Shown: piece after piece, positions 43,875-55,283 of the stretch | Layout of the letters: each line of letters begins with the position of its first letter | Numbering within the stretch: the stretch's first letter is position 1 | Assembly: GCA_018222585.1 (NCBI GenBank) | Contig: JAAFAB010000004.1 | Span: 310,001 to 374,000, forward strand | Length of the DNA: 64,000 nucleotides | Direction: 5' to 3' | Source: Paracoccaceae bacterium | Lineage (GTDB): Bacteria > Pseudomonadota > Alphaproteobacteria > Rhodobacterales > Rhodobacteraceae | Translations under genes and position numbers: made by a program | The notes under the pieces: model-generated | The model's input: the letters and a program-made list of their open reading frames with translations, nothing else | Databases searched by the model: none | What the model was told of the DNA's origin: nothing

Positions 43875-45038
43875 TCAGTAGAGGCTGTCGGAATTGCCGG
43901 TCACCTCGTCCTCGGTCACCTTGCCCCAGAGGACACTGTAGACCCAGGAGGTATAGGCGAGGATCAGCGGCAGGAAGATCACCGTGACCACCAGCATGAT
44001 GAACAGCGTGCGATGCGACGACGAGCTGTCCCAGACCGTCAGGGACGAGCGCGGATCAAGCGACGAGGGCAGGATGAAGGGGAACATCGTCAGTCCGACG
44101 CTGGAGATCGCCCCGAGGATGCCGAGCTTCGACCAGAGCAGGCCCGAGACCTCTCCGCCCCGCCGCAGCGCACGCACCGCCAGGATCATGCCGGTCACGC
44201 CAAGCAGCGGCGCGATCGCGATCCAGGGCCGCGCGGCATAGGCCGACAGCCAGGTCGCCGTGCGGCTCACCTCGGAGTAGAGCGGGTTCGATGGGCCGTC
44301 GGTGACGACCTCCCCGACCAGGGCATAGCCCTCGATGCCGAGGGCCAGCCACAGCCCGGCCAGCAGGTAGCCGGCCAGGGTGGCAAGGCCGCTGATACTG
44401 CCGATGGTGCGCGCACGGCGGGCGATCTCGCCCTCTGTCTTCAGCCCCAGCCAGGCCGCACCGTGGGTGATCAGCATCGACAGCGACACCAGACCGCAGA
44501 GCAGCGCGAAGGGGTTCAGCAGGCCGAGGAACTTGCCGTAGTAGCTGCCCTCGTAGCGCGAGAAGAGATCGGGCGTCAGCTCGAACGGCACCCCCTGCAG
44601 CACGTTGCCGACGGCCACCCCGAAGATCAGCGCCGGCACCGCGCCGCCGATGAACAGCGCCCAGTCCCAGGTGCTGCGCCAGCGCGCGCTCTCGCGCTTG
44701 GAGCGGTACTTGAAGGCGACCGGGCGCAGGATCAGCGCCGCCAGGATCGCGAACATAGCCAGGTAGAACCCAGAGAAGCTGACCGCGTAGAGTGGCGGCC
44801 AGGCGGCGAAGATCGCCCCGCCGCCGAGGATGAACCACACCTGGTTGCCTTCCCAGACCGGCCCGACGGTATTGATCACCACCCGCCGCTCGACATCGGT
44901 GCGCCCGACGAAGGGCAGCAGCGCGCCGACCCCCATGTCGAAACCGTCGGTCATGGCGAAGCCGATCAGCAGCACCCCCATCAGCAGCCACCAGATCACC
45001 CGCAGGATATCGTAGTCGATGAGTTCGAAGAGGATCAT
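43875..45038 (-). CDS. cydB: Cytochrome bd ubiquinol oxidase subunit II
   Basis: A 387-aa membrane protein with about nine helices. It opens with [20 protein letters not shown] and [20 protein letters not shown], then [20 protein letters not shown], the standard CydB signature. It forms the quinol oxidase with CydA, reducing oxygen at low concentrations. The gap to cydA is five bases. Confidence 0.96.
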   Translation of the reverse strand: MILFELIDYDILRVIWWLLMGVLLIGFAMTDGFDMGVGALLPFVGRTDVERRVVINTVGPVWEGNQVWFILGGGAIFAAWPPLYAVSFSGFYLAMFAILAALILRPVAFKYRSKRESARWRSTWDWALFIGGAVPALIFGVAVGNVLQGVPFELTPDLFSRYEGSYYGKFLGLLNPFALLCGLVSLSMLITHGAAWLGLKTEGEIARRARTIGSISGLATLAGYLLAGLWLALGIEGYALVGEVVTDGPSNPLYSEVSRTATWLSAYAARPWIAIAPLLGVTGMILAVRALRRGGEVSGLLWSKLGILGAISSVGLTMFPFILPSSLDPRSSLTVWDSSSSHRTLFIMLVVTVIFLPLILAYTSWVYSVLWGKVTEDEVTGNSDSLY

Positions 45039-45043
45039 GTCAC

Positions 45044-46726
45044 TTACTCCGCTGGGGTGTCGGTAGCCGGACCGCGCCCGGAGCCGTCAAAGGCATCGTC
45101 CTGCGACGACCGCGCCTGCGCGCCCGCCGGCGCGAAGGGGCCGCGCCCGTCATGGGTGCGCAGCCGGTGCTCGTGCCGCGCCTCCCAGGCCTCGGTCTCC
45201 TCGACGTCCTGGAACGGGCCCTTGCGGATGTACTTCAGCATCAGCCCCATCTCGACCACGAAGAGCACCGAGTAGAAGATCATGAAGCCGGCGATGGTCA
45301 GCAACAGGTCCGCCACGCTGAGGTGGCTGACCGACAGCGCCGTCGGCAATACCCCGTCCACGGTCCAGGGCTGGCGCCCGTATTCGGCCACGAACCAGCC
45401 CAGTTCGGCGGCGATCCAGGGCGCGGGGATGATTGCCACCGCCAGGCGCAGCGCCCAGCGGGGATACTGCTGCCGTCGGAAGGACGAGCGCCAGAAGAAA
45501 TAGGCCATGACCGCGATGAAGGTGAAGCCGAGGCCCACCATGATGCGGAAGGCCCAGAACAGCGGCAGCACCCCCGGGATCGTGTCCTCGGCGGCGGTGT
45601 CGATCTGGGCCGGGGTCGCCTGGCGCGGATCCTCGACATAGCGCAGCAGCAGGAAGGCAAAGCCCAGGTCGCCCGAATGGGCCTCGAAGGTCTCGCGCAC
45701 CGCGGGGTCCACGGCGCCACGCTGCTCGCGGATCGACATCAGCGCATCATAGGCGGTGATCCCGCTTTCGATCCGCGCGCGGGCCTCCTCCACCAGGTCA
45801 TTGATGCCCGGGATCTCGGTGTTCAGCGAGCGGGTGCCGATCAGCCCCATGACCCAGGGGATCTCGACCGCGTAGTGGGTTTCCCGTGCTTCCACATCCG
45901 GGATGCCGAAGGCGGTGAAGGGCGCCGGGGCGTCGTGGGTTTCCCACATGCCCTCGATGGCGGCCAGTTTCATCCGCTGGGTATGGCTGGCCGAATAGCC
46001 GCTCTCGTCCCCCAGCACGACCACCGACAGCGCCGAGGCCAGCCCGAAGGAGGCCGCTACGGTGATCGAGCGCCGCGCCAGCTCGACATGCCGCCCCTTC
46101 AGCAGATACCAGGCCGACACCCCCAGCACGAAGACCGAGGCGGTGACATAGCCCGCCGAGACGGTGTGCACGAATTTCGCCTGGGCGACCTCGTTGAACA
46201 GCACGTCGAAGAAGCTGGTCATCTCCATGCGCATGGTGTCGGGGTTGAATTCCGCCCCCACCGGGTTCTGCATCCAGCCGTTCGCGATCAGGATCCACAG
46301 CGCCGAGAAGTTCGACCCGATGGCGACAAGCCAGGCGGTGATCAGGTGGCCGACCTTCGACAGCTTGTCCCAGCCGAAGAAGAACAGCCCGACGAAGGTG
46401 GCTTCCAGGAAGAAGGCCATCAGCCCCTCGATGGCCAGCGGCGCACCGAAGATGTCGCCGACGTAGTGGCTGTAGTAGCTCCAGTTCATGCCGAACTGGA
46501 ACTCCATGGTGATCCCGGTCGCCACGCCCAGCACGAAGTTGATGCCGAAGAGCGTGCCCCAGAATTTCGTCATCTGCCGCCAGATCGGCCGGCCCGTCAT
46601 GACGTAGACGGTTTCCATGATCGCGACCAGGATCGACAGCCCCAGGGTCAGCGGCACGAAAAGGAAGTGATACATCGCCGTCATCGCAAATTGCAGGCGT
46701 GACAGTTCGACGATATCGAGCTCCAT
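45044..46726 (-). CDS. cydA: Cytochrome bd ubiquinol oxidase subunit I
   Basis: A 560-aa haem-carrying subunit. It has [18 protein letters not shown] with the axial His, the GWMQNP loop, a long Q-loop (about residues 250-400) of the E. coli type, and [14 protein letters not shown] with the quinol-binding GRQPW motif. Length and Q-loop place it in the true bd (cydAB) rather than the short cyanide-insensitive CioA group. The hydrophilic C-terminal tail is probably disordered. Confidence 0.96.
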   Translation of the reverse strand: MELDIVELSRLQFAMTAMYHFLFVPLTLGLSILVAIMETVYVMTGRPIWRQMTKFWGTLFGINFVLGVATGITMEFQFGMNWSYYSHYVGDIFGAPLAIEGLMAFFLEATFVGLFFFGWDKLSKVGHLITAWLVAIGSNFSALWILIANGWMQNPVGAEFNPDTMRMEMTSFFDVLFNEVAQAKFVHTVSAGYVTASVFVLGVSAWYLLKGRHVELARRSITVAASFGLASALSVVVLGDESGYSASHTQRMKLAAIEGMWETHDAPAPFTAFGIPDVEARETHYAVEIPWVMGLIGTRSLNTEIPGINDLVEEARARIESGITAYDALMSIREQRGAVDPAVRETFEAHSGDLGFAFLLLRYVEDPRQATPAQIDTAAEDTIPGVLPLFWAFRIMVGLGFTFIAVMAYFFWRSSFRRQQYPRWALRLAVAIIPAPWIAAELGWFVAEYGRQPWTVDGVLPTALSVSHLSVADLLLTIAGFMIFYSVLFVVEMGLMLKYIRKGPFQDVEETEAWEARHEHRLRTHDGRGPFAPAGAQARSSQDDAFDGSGRGPATDTPAE

Positions 46727-46831
46727 CGGGATGTCTCCTTCTGTGAAGCGGATGCGCGGAGGCCGCGCTCCTGCGTTCCATGCTAGCGCGTCATGGCTTA
46801 CAACAGAACCGCCGAAAGCTGAGTGACTTCG

Positions 46832-48439
46832 TCACATTCCCCCGGAGGACAGCGGCACGATCCGGTCGAACAGCGGATGATCGGCGCCCCGGTGCTGGGC
46901 CGACAGGATCGCCGCATCGGGCAGGAACCGCCGCAGCCCCTGCAGCACCCGGGCGGCTGTTTCCGCGTCCAGCCCCTCGGTCGGCTCGTCCAGCAGCAGG
47001 ACACGGGGCCGGCGCAGCAGGGCGCGGGCGATGCACAGGCGGCGCGCCTGCCCGCCCGAAAGCCCCTGCCCGGCCTCGCCAAGCGGCGCCTCCAGCCCGC
47101 CGCGCGCCCGGATGTCCCCGGCCAGCGCCACCGCCTCCAGCACCTGCCAGAGCACCGCGTCCTCCCCGACGCCAGAAAGCGCGAGATTGTCGCGGATGCT
47201 GCCCGCCAGCAGGGCCGGCCGCTGCGGCACCATGGCGAGGGTCGCACGCAGGGCCTCCTCGGGGCAGTCCTGCGGCGCAAGGCCACAGAGGCGCAGGCCC
47301 GGCCCCGGGTCGAGCCCGGCGATCTGCATCAGCAGCGTCGATTTGCCCGCCCCCGAAGGCGCGACCAGGCACAGCGCCTCTCCGGGCGCGAGGGTGAACC
47401 GCAGGCCGGGCCGATCGACCACCAGCAGCGGGGCCCCGGCCTCGGGCGTGCCTGTCGCGGTGTCCGTCGCCTCAGCAAGCCCGGGCACCACCCGGCGCGC
47501 GGCATCGGCCATCCGCCCCAGCTCGGCCACGCCCCGGCGCAGCGGCAGCAGCGTCTCGGCCAGGGCGAGGACGACGAAGAGGCCGATCGCCGCCCGGGCG
47601 GGATCGAGGCGCCCCTCTGCCAGCAGCCAGCCCCCGCCAAGCAGCGCCGCCGCGACCGCAAGGGCGACCGCGACCGCAAGGGCGGCACCGGCGTCTCGCT
47701 CGGCCCGGTCCAGCTGCCGGGTCGCCCTGCGGGCCGCGCCATCGCAGGCGATCAGCCGGGTCTCGTGGTCGTCGAGCTGCCCCGAGAGGATCAGCGCCTC
47801 GCGGTCGCGCAGCATGTCGATCACCCCGCGCCCCAGGGCCTGCTTGTGCCGCTCCGCCTCTGCGGAGGGCGCAAGGCTGCGCCGCCCGAGCCAGAGCAAC
47901 ACCGCCACCGCGGCCAGCAGGTACAGCAGCAGGATCGGCAGCGCGACGGCCCAACCCGTCAGCCAGCTCAGCGCGGCGAAGATCAGCAGGTGGCTCAGCA
48001 GCCCGGCCAGCAGCGGCAGCACCAGCCGCAGCAACAGCCCGTCCAGCGCATCGACATCGGACAGGATCCGGCTCAGCACGCTCTCGGCCCTCAGGGCGGC
48101 CATCTGCCGCCCGCCGAGGCGCGCATGGGCTCGCAGCAGCAGCACCCGCAGCGCGGCAAGGGCGCGCAGGGTCGCGTCATGGGTCAGCAACCGCTCTCCG
48201 TATCGCGCCGCCGTCCGTCCGAGCGCCAGGAAGCGCACCCCCGCCGAGGGCCGGAAGACATCGAAGGCGATCCCGATCCCGGCCAGTCCCGCCAGCCCGG
48301 TCGCGGTGATGAACCAGCCCGACAGCCCCAGAAGGGCCGCTCCCATCAGGAGCACCAGCACCGAGAGCGCGGCGCCGCGCAACAGCGGGCGGGGCGCGGC
48401 GCGGATCAGCAGGCCAAGCAGGCGCAATAGCGGTCTCAT
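46832..48439 (-). CDS. cydC: Glutathione/cysteine-type ABC exporter subunit CydC
   Basis: A 535-aa fused ABC half-transporter: six-helix membrane domain (ALSVLVLLMGAALLGLSGWF is the typical CydC start) and an ATPase with Walker A (APSGAGKSTLLMQ), signature LSGGQARRLCIARAL and Walker B (LLLDEPTEGLD). CydDC exports thiols and is needed to assemble bd oxidase. It overlaps cydD by four bases. Confidence 0.92.
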   Translation of the reverse strand: MRPLLRLLGLLIRAAPRPLLRGAALSVLVLLMGAALLGLSGWFITATGLAGLAGIGIAFDVFRPSAGVRFLALGRTAARYGERLLTHDATLRALAALRVLLLRAHARLGGRQMAALRAESVLSRILSDVDALDGLLLRLVLPLLAGLLSHLLIFAALSWLTGWAVALPILLLYLLAAVAVLLWLGRRSLAPSAEAERHKQALGRGVIDMLRDREALILSGQLDDHETRLIACDGAARRATRQLDRAERDAGAALAVAVALAVAAALLGGGWLLAEGRLDPARAAIGLFVVLALAETLLPLRRGVAELGRMADAARRVVPGLAEATDTATGTPEAGAPLLVVDRPGLRFTLAPGEALCLVAPSGAGKSTLLMQIAGLDPGPGLRLCGLAPQDCPEEALRATLAMVPQRPALLAGSIRDNLALSGVGEDAVLWQVLEAVALAGDIRARGGLEAPLGEAGQGLSGGQARRLCIARALLRRPRVLLLDEPTEGLDAETAARVLQGLRRFLPDAAILSAQHRGADHPLFDRIVPLSSGGM

Positions 48440-50109
48440 GCGGTCATCTCCACCACCTGCCCCATGGCCCGGGCAAGACGCGGGTCATGGGTGGCGACCA
48501 GCAGCGCTCGCCCCCCGGCATTGAGCCGCAGCAGCGCCGCGATCACCCGCTCTGCCGTCTCCGTATCGAGATCCGCCGTCGGCTCGTCCGCCAGCAGCAG
48601 GTCACCGCCCGCCAGGATCGCCCGCGCCAGCATCAGCCGCCGCGCCTCTCCGCCGGACACACCGCTTCCGCTGGCGCCGAGGCGGGTCTCAAGCCCCTCG
48701 GGCAACCCCTCGACGACAGCTGCGGCCCCGGCCTGCGCCAGGGCGGCGCGCAGCTCCTCCCCGCGCCCCGCACTGGCGCCCAGCCAGTCGGCCAGCGCCA
48801 TGTCGGGAAAATGCACCCGCTGCGGCATCCACGCGATCCGCGCCCGCCAGCCATCCGCCGTGGCGCCGTCAAGGGTCCGCCCGCAGACCTCGATGCGGCC
48901 CCCCGCCAGCGGCAGAAGTCCGGCAATCGCCGCCAGGGTCGTGCTCTTGCCGACGCCGCTCGGCCCGGTGATCGCCAGGCGCGCACCGGGGCCAAGCGCG
49001 AGGTCCGGCAGCGCCAGCACCCGCCCCGGCAGCTGCGCCACGGCGCCGCGCACCTCCAGCCGCAGCGGACCGGGAAGCGCGGGTGCCCGGCCTCCCTGCC
49101 CGACCAGTTCGCTGCGCGCGGCCCGGTCGAGCGCCTCCAGTTCCTCCACGACCGTCAGCCCGGCGGCCCGGTCGTGCCAGGCGGCGGCCATGTCGCGCAG
49201 CGGCTGGAAGAACTCGGGCGCGAGCAGCAGCAGGAAGATCCCCTGGCCAAGGCTCAGCCTGCCGCCCCAGGAGCCGAATCCGATCTCTCCCAGCAGGGTG
49301 AAGCCGACGAAAACCGCCACCAGCGCCACGCCGAGCGCGGCGAAAAGCTCCAGCACCGTCGATGACAGGAAGGCGATGCGCAGCACGCCCATGCTGCGAA
49401 GTCGCAGGGCCTCGGCCCGGGCGGCGAAATCCGCCGTCGCGTGGTCGCTGGCCCCTAGCAGGCGGATATCGGTCAGGGCCGCCAGCCGCTCCATCAACAT
49501 GTCGTTGATGCTGGCAATCTCGCCCAGTTGGCGGCGGGAGGCCTCTTCGGCCGCCATGCCGACCAGCGCCATGAAGACCGGGATCAGCGGCCCGGCCACC
49601 AGCAGCGTCAGCCCGACCACCCAGGAGTGCCAGAAGGCCAGCACCAGCAGCACCGGCGGCAGAACCGCGACGCGCAGCATGGCCACCTGATACCGGGTGA
49701 TCCAGGGTTGCAGCAGGGCCAGTTTCTGCACCGTCAGCGCCGCCAGCGCGGCGGATCCCATCCCCGCCCGCTGCCGGGCTTCGCGGCCCAGGATCGCCGC
49801 GCGTTCGGCGGCGATCACCCGGTCGGCGGCGGCAAACAGCAGCGCACCCGCGCGATGCTCCAGTCCGGCGCGCAGCAGCGCCAGGGCAAGGAACAGCAGC
49901 GCGGCAAGGAGGGTGGGCCGCAGATCGCCCGGATCGGCGACCCAGGCAGCGATCGCCCCGGCCAGAACGCCCGCCTGCACCGGCCAGAGCAGCCCCGCCA
50001 GCACCGAGAGCGCTCCGGCCCGGTTCAGCACCCCCGCAACCGGCGCGATGATCCGCGCCCGGGCCCGCTGCATCGAGGGGCGGCTCTGGTCACTGTCGTC
50101 CTGGCGCAT
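48436..50109 (-). CDS. cydD: ABC exporter subunit CydD
   Basis: A 557-aa half-transporter: membrane domain with ARQRAGMGSAALAALTVQKL, and an ATPase with Walker A (GPSGVGKSTTLAAIAG), GVSGGEARRLMLARAI and LLLADEPTADLDTE. It is the first gene of the cyd cluster; with CydC it forms the thiol exporter required for cytochrome bd maturation. The promoter region upstream is only about 100 bp and follows the FAD-enzyme gene. Confidence 0.92.
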   Translation of the reverse strand: MRQDDSDQSRPSMQRARARIIAPVAGVLNRAGALSVLAGLLWPVQAGVLAGAIAAWVADPGDLRPTLLAALLFLALALLRAGLEHRAGALLFAAADRVIAAERAAILGREARQRAGMGSAALAALTVQKLALLQPWITRYQVAMLRVAVLPPVLLVLAFWHSWVVGLTLLVAGPLIPVFMALVGMAAEEASRRQLGEIASINDMLMERLAALTDIRLLGASDHATADFAARAEALRLRSMGVLRIAFLSSTVLELFAALGVALVAVFVGFTLLGEIGFGSWGGRLSLGQGIFLLLLAPEFFQPLRDMAAAWHDRAAGLTVVEELEALDRAARSELVGQGGRAPALPGPLRLEVRGAVAQLPGRVLALPDLALGPGARLAITGPSGVGKSTTLAAIAGLLPLAGGRIEVCGRTLDGATADGWRARIAWMPQRVHFPDMALADWLGASAGRGEELRAALAQAGAAAVVEGLPEGLETRLGASGSGVSGGEARRLMLARAILAGGDLLLADEPTADLDTETAERVIAALLRLNAGGRALLVATHDPRLARAMGQVVEMTA

Positions 50110-50213
50110 CGTCTGCCGGCAGCCTCCCCGGGGAACACGGACCGAGTCCTAGCACGGTCGCGCCCCTCCGGCGAGGCGCCTGCCCCGATCCGGGACAGGC
50201 TGTCGCAGTCGGC

Positions 50214-51482
50214 TCAGATCAGCGCGCCGAGCCCGGTCAATTCACCGCGCAGCGCCTCGGCGGTCACCGGGCCCGAGGATGTCGCCCCGAGGGCCGCCGC
50301 CACGCCCGCCGCCTCGCCGGTGGCGAAGGCGGTGCCCATGACCCGGACCGAGCCGTAGGCGTAGTCGTCGGCGCCGATCACCCGGCCCGCGTACCAGAGG
50401 TTGTCGAGGTCCCGCGCCCGGATCGCGTCGTAGGGCACATGGAAATAGCCCGCGCCGCCGACATGTTCGTAGATCGGCCGGCCCGCTTCCGAGTGCAGCT
50501 CGATCGGCCAGGCGCCCCGGGCGATGCCGTCCTCGCGCAGGCGGCCCTGCAGCACGTCGTCATGGGTGATCTCGTAGCGCGCCGCCGGGTGGCGGGTCTC
50601 GCGCACGCCGATCTGCGGGCCGGTCTGGGCCAGCCAGGCGTTTTCGAACCCGGGAACACGGGCGCGCAGGATCTCGACCAGCTGCATCGACATCTCCCGG
50701 CCGGTCTGCTCGGCACGGGTGAAGCTGCCCGAGGAGAGGTCGGGCATCTCGCGGTCGACCACCAGCCACCAGAAATCCGTCGTCCCCGGCACCCGGGTGA
50801 AGATCCCGGCATCGGTACGGTGGATCTTGTGGGGCGAGCCCTCGTTGAACTCGGCCACGGCGGCCTGCATCAGGGCCCGGTCGATCTTCGTGTCCGGGGC
50901 CAGCCCGCCGACCCGCAGCGGCATGGTATAGGCCTGGATCCGGCCCCGGCTGTCGCCGGTGCGCATCGGCACGCCCGAGACCAGCGCCAGGTTGGCATCG
51001 CCGCTGGCATCCACGTAGCTTTCCGCGATCAGGCGGAAGCGCCCGTCCATGCCCGCCACGGTCACGCTTTCCAGCGCCCGCGCTGTGCGGCTGGCGGCGG
51101 CGACGCGCGAATGCAGGAAGACATCCACCCCATGCGCCGCCAGCACCCGGTCCAGCGCCACCTTCAGGCGCTCGGGTTCGAGCAACACGATCCAGTTGTT
51201 CGTGGTGGGAGAGCGGTAGGGATCGCAGGCGACCCCCATGGCACGCATTTCGTCCAGCACCTGCTCACCGGCGCCGGCGACGGCCTTCACCGGCTCGCCA
51301 CCCTGGTGGTAGAAACCGCAGTAGGCCAGCACCTGCGCATTGGTCGCAGCACCACCGAGGAATCCGTATTTCTCGACCAGAGCCACCCTGGCGCCCGCCT
51401 TGGCCGCGCCGAGGGCCGCGCCCACGCCACCGGCACCGCCGCCGGCAATCACCACATCGTAGTCTGTTTCGTGACGGGGCAT
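50214..51482 (-). CDS. FAD-dependent oxidoreductase (FAD_oxidored family)
   Basis: A 422-aa flavoprotein with an N-terminal Rossmann dinucleotide motif ([20 protein letters not shown]), the EKYGFLGGAATNAQV loop typical of FAD_oxidored (pfam12831) proteins, DASGDANLALVSGVP, and a C-terminal VIGADDYAYGSVRVM ... GEAAGVAAAL segment. The start ATG shares one base with the ABC permease stop (TGATG), so it is the last gene of that operon and probably acts on the imported compound. Substrate unknown. Confidence 0.88.
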   Translation of the reverse strand: MPRHETDYDVVIAGGGAGGVGAALGAAKAGARVALVEKYGFLGGAATNAQVLAYCGFYHQGGEPVKAVAGAGEQVLDEMRAMGVACDPYRSPTTNNWIVLLEPERLKVALDRVLAAHGVDVFLHSRVAAASRTARALESVTVAGMDGRFRLIAESYVDASGDANLALVSGVPMRTGDSRGRIQAYTMPLRVGGLAPDTKIDRALMQAAVAEFNEGSPHKIHRTDAGIFTRVPGTTDFWWLVVDREMPDLSSGSFTRAEQTGREMSMQLVEILRARVPGFENAWLAQTGPQIGVRETRHPAARYEITHDDVLQGRLREDGIARGAWPIELHSEAGRPIYEHVGGAGYFHVPYDAIRARDLDNLWYAGRVIGADDYAYGSVRVMGTAFATGEAAGVAAALGATSSGPVTAEALRGELTGLGALI

Positions 51483-52327
51483 CAGTTCCTCCAGCCCAGG
51501 AAGTGGTTTTCAAGGCGCGAGATCAGCCAGTTCACCGCAAGCCCGAGCAGCGACAGGATCGCCACGCCCGCGATCAGCTGGTCGGTGGCCATCAGGTTGC
51601 CGGCCAGCAGCACATAGGCACCGATGCCGTATTCGGCGCCGATCATCTCGGCGGCGACCAGCAGGATGATCGAGATCGAGGCCGCAATGCGCGTACCCGA
51701 GAGGATCCCCGGCAGGGCCGCCGGCAGGACGATCTTCCAGATGATCTGCGCCCGGGACAGGCTGAAGCTCTGGCCCATGCGGATCAGCGTGCGGTCGACG
51801 TTGTCGATGGCGCTGTAGGTGGCGATGACCATCGGGAAGAAGCAGCCGAAGAGGATCGTGGCCACCTTCGAGCCCTCGCCGATGCCAAACCAGATGATGA
51901 AAAGCGGCAGCAGGGCGATCTTGGGGATCGGGAAGATCGCCGAGACCAGCGGCGTGATCGCCGCGCGGGCGACCGAGGAGAGGCCCGCCGCGGTGCCGAA
52001 GATCAGCCCCAGGCTGACACCGCAGGCGAAGCCGATCACCAGCCGTTGCAGCGAGGCCGAGACATGACGCCAGAGGTTGCCGGAATTGGCCAGATCCATG
52101 AAGGCGCCGAAGGCTTCCGAGGGTGCGGGCAGCACCAGCGAGGAAATCACCCCGGCGCGAGAGCCGAGTTCCCACAGGGCGATCAGCACGACGAAGACCA
52201 GCAGGCCGACCAGCTTGCGCGGTTTCGGAGAGAAGCCGCCGCCGCGGAAGGTGACGGGCTTGCCCGCACCGCCTGCGGGCGCGGAGGCGGCCGGGATCTG
52301 GCCTGCCATTGGGGTGGTATCGCTCAT
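51482..52327 (-). CDS. ABC transporter permease, nitrate/sulfonate/taurine type
   Basis: A 281-aa permease of the SsuC/TauC class with about six helices. It shows LIALWELGSRAGVISSLVLPAPSEAF-type N-terminus (seen as LPAPSEAFGAFMDLA), LRRLVIGF-like LQRLVIGFACGVSLG, and the EAA loop QIIWKIVLPAALPGILSGTR. ATG 52327 has an AAAGGA site. An Ala/Pro-rich soluble N-terminus precedes the first helix. Confidence 0.92.
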   Translation of the reverse strand: MSDTTPMAGQIPAASAPAGGAGKPVTFRGGGFSPKPRKLVGLLVFVVLIALWELGSRAGVISSLVLPAPSEAFGAFMDLANSGNLWRHVSASLQRLVIGFACGVSLGLIFGTAAGLSSVARAAITPLVSAIFPIPKIALLPLFIIWFGIGEGSKVATILFGCFFPMVIATYSAIDNVDRTLIRMGQSFSLSRAQIIWKIVLPAALPGILSGTRIAASISIILLVAAEMIGAEYGIGAYVLLAGNLMATDQLIAGVAILSLLGLAVNWLISRLENHFLGWRN

Positions 52328-52433
52328 GAAGGGTATCCTTTCACGCAATGGGCCGGGGCCCGGGCGGCTGCCGGTTCGCCGGGGTCTGCCCCGGGGCCCG
52401 CCGCGATCTAAGCTCGATGGGGGCGGCGCGGCC

Positions 52434-53201
<768 letters not shown>

Positions 53202-53222
53202 GTCATCAGCCTCTTGCGGGGG

Positions 53223-54248
53223 TCAGTAGGTTTCGACGAAGCTGTCGTCGACCAGCTGATCGACGGAGAGATCGGAGTCGACCAGCTTCTGATCCTTGAA
53301 CCACTGCATCTGCGCCGCGACGTCGGTCTTGTTCAGCGCCAGGTTCTCGTTGAGGTTCATGGCGCCCTGCTGGATCGACGCCTTGGCGTCCTCGTAGGGC
53401 TGGTCCGGCGCCACGTACTTGGCGATCATCCGGGTCATCTCCTCGACCTCGGCCGGGTCGGCGTTCTCGTCCAGCATGACGCGGTTGAACTCGGCGATGC
53501 CCTTGGCATAGGCGCGGATGAAGCGCTCGACCATGTCGCGGTTGTTCTCGATGTTGTCGACCGAGGTGAACAGCGTCGAGATCTGGTACTCGGCGTAGTC
53601 ATAGAGCCAGCCCAGCTCCTTCGCAGCGCCCGCTTCGACCAGCGGCTTGGCGATATGGGGCACCATGATCATCGCGTCGACCTGGCCGGACTTCAGCGCG
53701 GCGACCATCGCGCCGACCTTCTGCAGCGGCACCAGGCGCACGTCGGAAATGTCGAAGCCTTCGGCATCGGCGATCCGGCTGGTCATGTAGTGGAAGGTCG
53801 AGCCGACCTGGGTCATCGCCATCGAGTGCCCCTTGATCTCGGGCACGGTGTCGAGACCGGCCTCATAGGCCTGGTTCGAGGCCATGACCATCATGCCGTC
53901 GACGCCCTTCTTCTCGTGCAGGACGCCGCCGACGATGCGCACGGCATCCTTTTCGGCCAGGTTCATCATGCCCCCGGTGACACCGGCGAGGCCAAAGTCG
54001 ACGTCACCGCTGGCGGTGGCCACGGCGATCGGCTGGGCAGCCTGGAAGAACTCGAAGGAGACGTTCAGGTTCTCTTCGTCGAAATAGCCCTTCTCGAAGG
54101 CCACGAAGCCGGCGGCATGGCTGGTGAAGCGCAGCGCGCCCAGCACCACGTCGTCCTTTTCCTGGGCGGTGGCGGGGCTTGCGGCCAGCAGGGACAGACC
54201 GGCGACGCCGGCCAGCCAGGCGCGGCGGGTCAGGTTGGTGAAAGTCAT
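53223..54248 (-). CDS. ABC transporter substrate-binding protein, SsuA/THI5-like
   Basis: A 341-aa periplasmic protein with a signal peptide (RRAWLAGVAGLSLLAASPATA, shown in part; twin-Arg-like RR). It has the NMT1/THI5-like fold: GYFDEENLNVSFEFFQAAQ, ASGDVDFGLAGVTGGM, ALKSGQVDAMIMVPH. It is the first gene of the operon, behind a CATAGC-N5-GCTATG operator. The ligand is unknown. Confidence 0.9.
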   Translation of the reverse strand: MTFTNLTRRAWLAGVAGLSLLAASPATAQEKDDVVLGALRFTSHAAGFVAFEKGYFDEENLNVSFEFFQAAQPIAVATASGDVDFGLAGVTGGMMNLAEKDAVRIVGGVLHEKKGVDGMMVMASNQAYEAGLDTVPEIKGHSMAMTQVGSTFHYMTSRIADAEGFDISDVRLVPLQKVGAMVAALKSGQVDAMIMVPHIAKPLVEAGAAKELGWLYDYAEYQISTLFTSVDNIENNRDMVERFIRAYAKGIAEFNRVMLDENADPAEVEEMTRMIAKYVAPDQPYEDAKASIQQGAMNLNENLALNKTDVAAQMQWFKDQKLVDSDLSVDQLVDDSFVETY

Positions 54249-54355
54249 GGAACTCCTCCCAGAGTCTTGTCAGGGCCCGGCTTCTCCGACGCCAGGCAGG
54301 AGCACAACATTGGACGATGCCATGCGGGGTGAAAAGCAACTACTTGCTCGTATGA

Positions 54356-54372
54356 CATAGCCTGAAGCTATG
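54356..54372. promoter_or_regulatory. LysR-type operator CATAGC-N5-GCTATG (copy 1)
   Basis: A perfect palindrome upstream of the ABC operon (starting 54248) and just past the end of the aroE-like gene. An identical-arm palindrome lies at 56211-56227, ahead of the isochorismate-synthase-like gene. Confidence 0.7.
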
Positions 54373-54392
54373 GGAGAACCGTCGGAGCGGTC

Positions 54393-55181
54393 TCATTCCG
54401 ACCAGCCGAAGAGGCGCAGAACCAGGGGGATCTGCGCCAGCGCCATGGCGCTGCCCGGCTGGATCCCGGCGCCGAGGGCCTCGGCCTGGCGCAGGAAGGG
54501 GGTGATCGGGGGCTTGGTCACAACATCGCCGGCCAGCGCATCGGGCCGCAGCCCGGTTAGCGGGTGCACCGCAGAGACGCCGTCGAGGCCGATCGCGGTG
54601 GCGTTGATCACCAGGTCATGACCGGCAACGCTGTCGGGCGCCGGAATGACCTGCGCGACCGCCCCGAGGGCCCCGGCCAGCGCCCCGGCCCGCCCGGCAT
54701 CGGGATCCACCAGGTCGAGCGCACCGATGCCCGCCGCCACCAGCGCCGCCGCGATAGAGGCCCCGGCCCCGCCGCAGCCGAACAGCAGCGCCCGCTGTCC
54801 CGTCACCGGCACCCCTGCCCCGCGCAGCGCGGCGACGAAGCCCGCGCCGTCGGTGTTGTCGCCGGTCAGGCGCCCGTCTGCATGGCGGATCACCACGTTG
54901 GCGGCCCCGACCAGGCGCGCGGCGGGGGTCAGCTCATCCACCAGCGCGGCCATGGCGATCTTGTGCGGCGCGGTGACCACCGCACCGTCGCAATTGCCGG
55001 TGACCCGAAGCGCGGCAACGAATTCGGCCAGCGCCTCCGGGCGCACGTCGACCGGCGCCATCAGCACATCCGCGCCGCTGTCATGGGCCCAGGCATTGAC
55101 CCCTGCGGGCATCGCGGTATGGGCAATCGGGTGCCCGATCATGTAGGCAAGACGGGCGGCGGCGGTCGCGGTTCGGGGCAT
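54393..55181 (-). CDS. Shikimate/quinate dehydrogenase-like protein
   Basis: A 262-aa AroE-family enzyme. It has AYMIGHPIAHTAMP, the catalytic Lys in AVVTAPHKIAMAAL, the Asp in GRLTGDNTDGAGFVAAL, and a Rossmann motif LLFGCGGAGASIAAAL. NSGxAMxxxQ is seen as QPGSAMALAQIPL. It is shorter and more divergent than housekeeping AroE and sits among transport genes beside a LysR gene, so a catabolic or specialised role is likely. The start ATG 55181 is chosen over an upstream TTG at 55223. Confidence 0.82.
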   Translation of the reverse strand: MPRTATAAARLAYMIGHPIAHTAMPAGVNAWAHDSGADVLMAPVDVRPEALAEFVAALRVTGNCDGAVVTAPHKIAMAALVDELTPAARLVGAANVVIRHADGRLTGDNTDGAGFVAALRGAGVPVTGQRALLFGCGGAGASIAAALVAAGIGALDLVDPDAGRAGALAGALGAVAQVIPAPDSVAGHDLVINATAIGLDGVSAVHPLTGLRPDALAGDVVTKPPITPFLRQAEALGAGIQPGSAMALAQIPLVLRLFGWSE

Positions 55182-55283
55182 TTCCAACACCTTGGAATTT
55201 ACTTCGCCCCGCAGATCGGCCAACTATTGAGGGCGTGTCAAGCCGCTCATTTGTGTGCGCAACCGCGGCCAGGGAGGTGAAAA

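Noticed and set aside
50114-50212. Terminator or FNR-type site between the FAD gene and cydD
   Set aside because: Only an imperfect GC-rich inverted repeat is visible, and no TTGAT-N4-ATCAA-like sequence.
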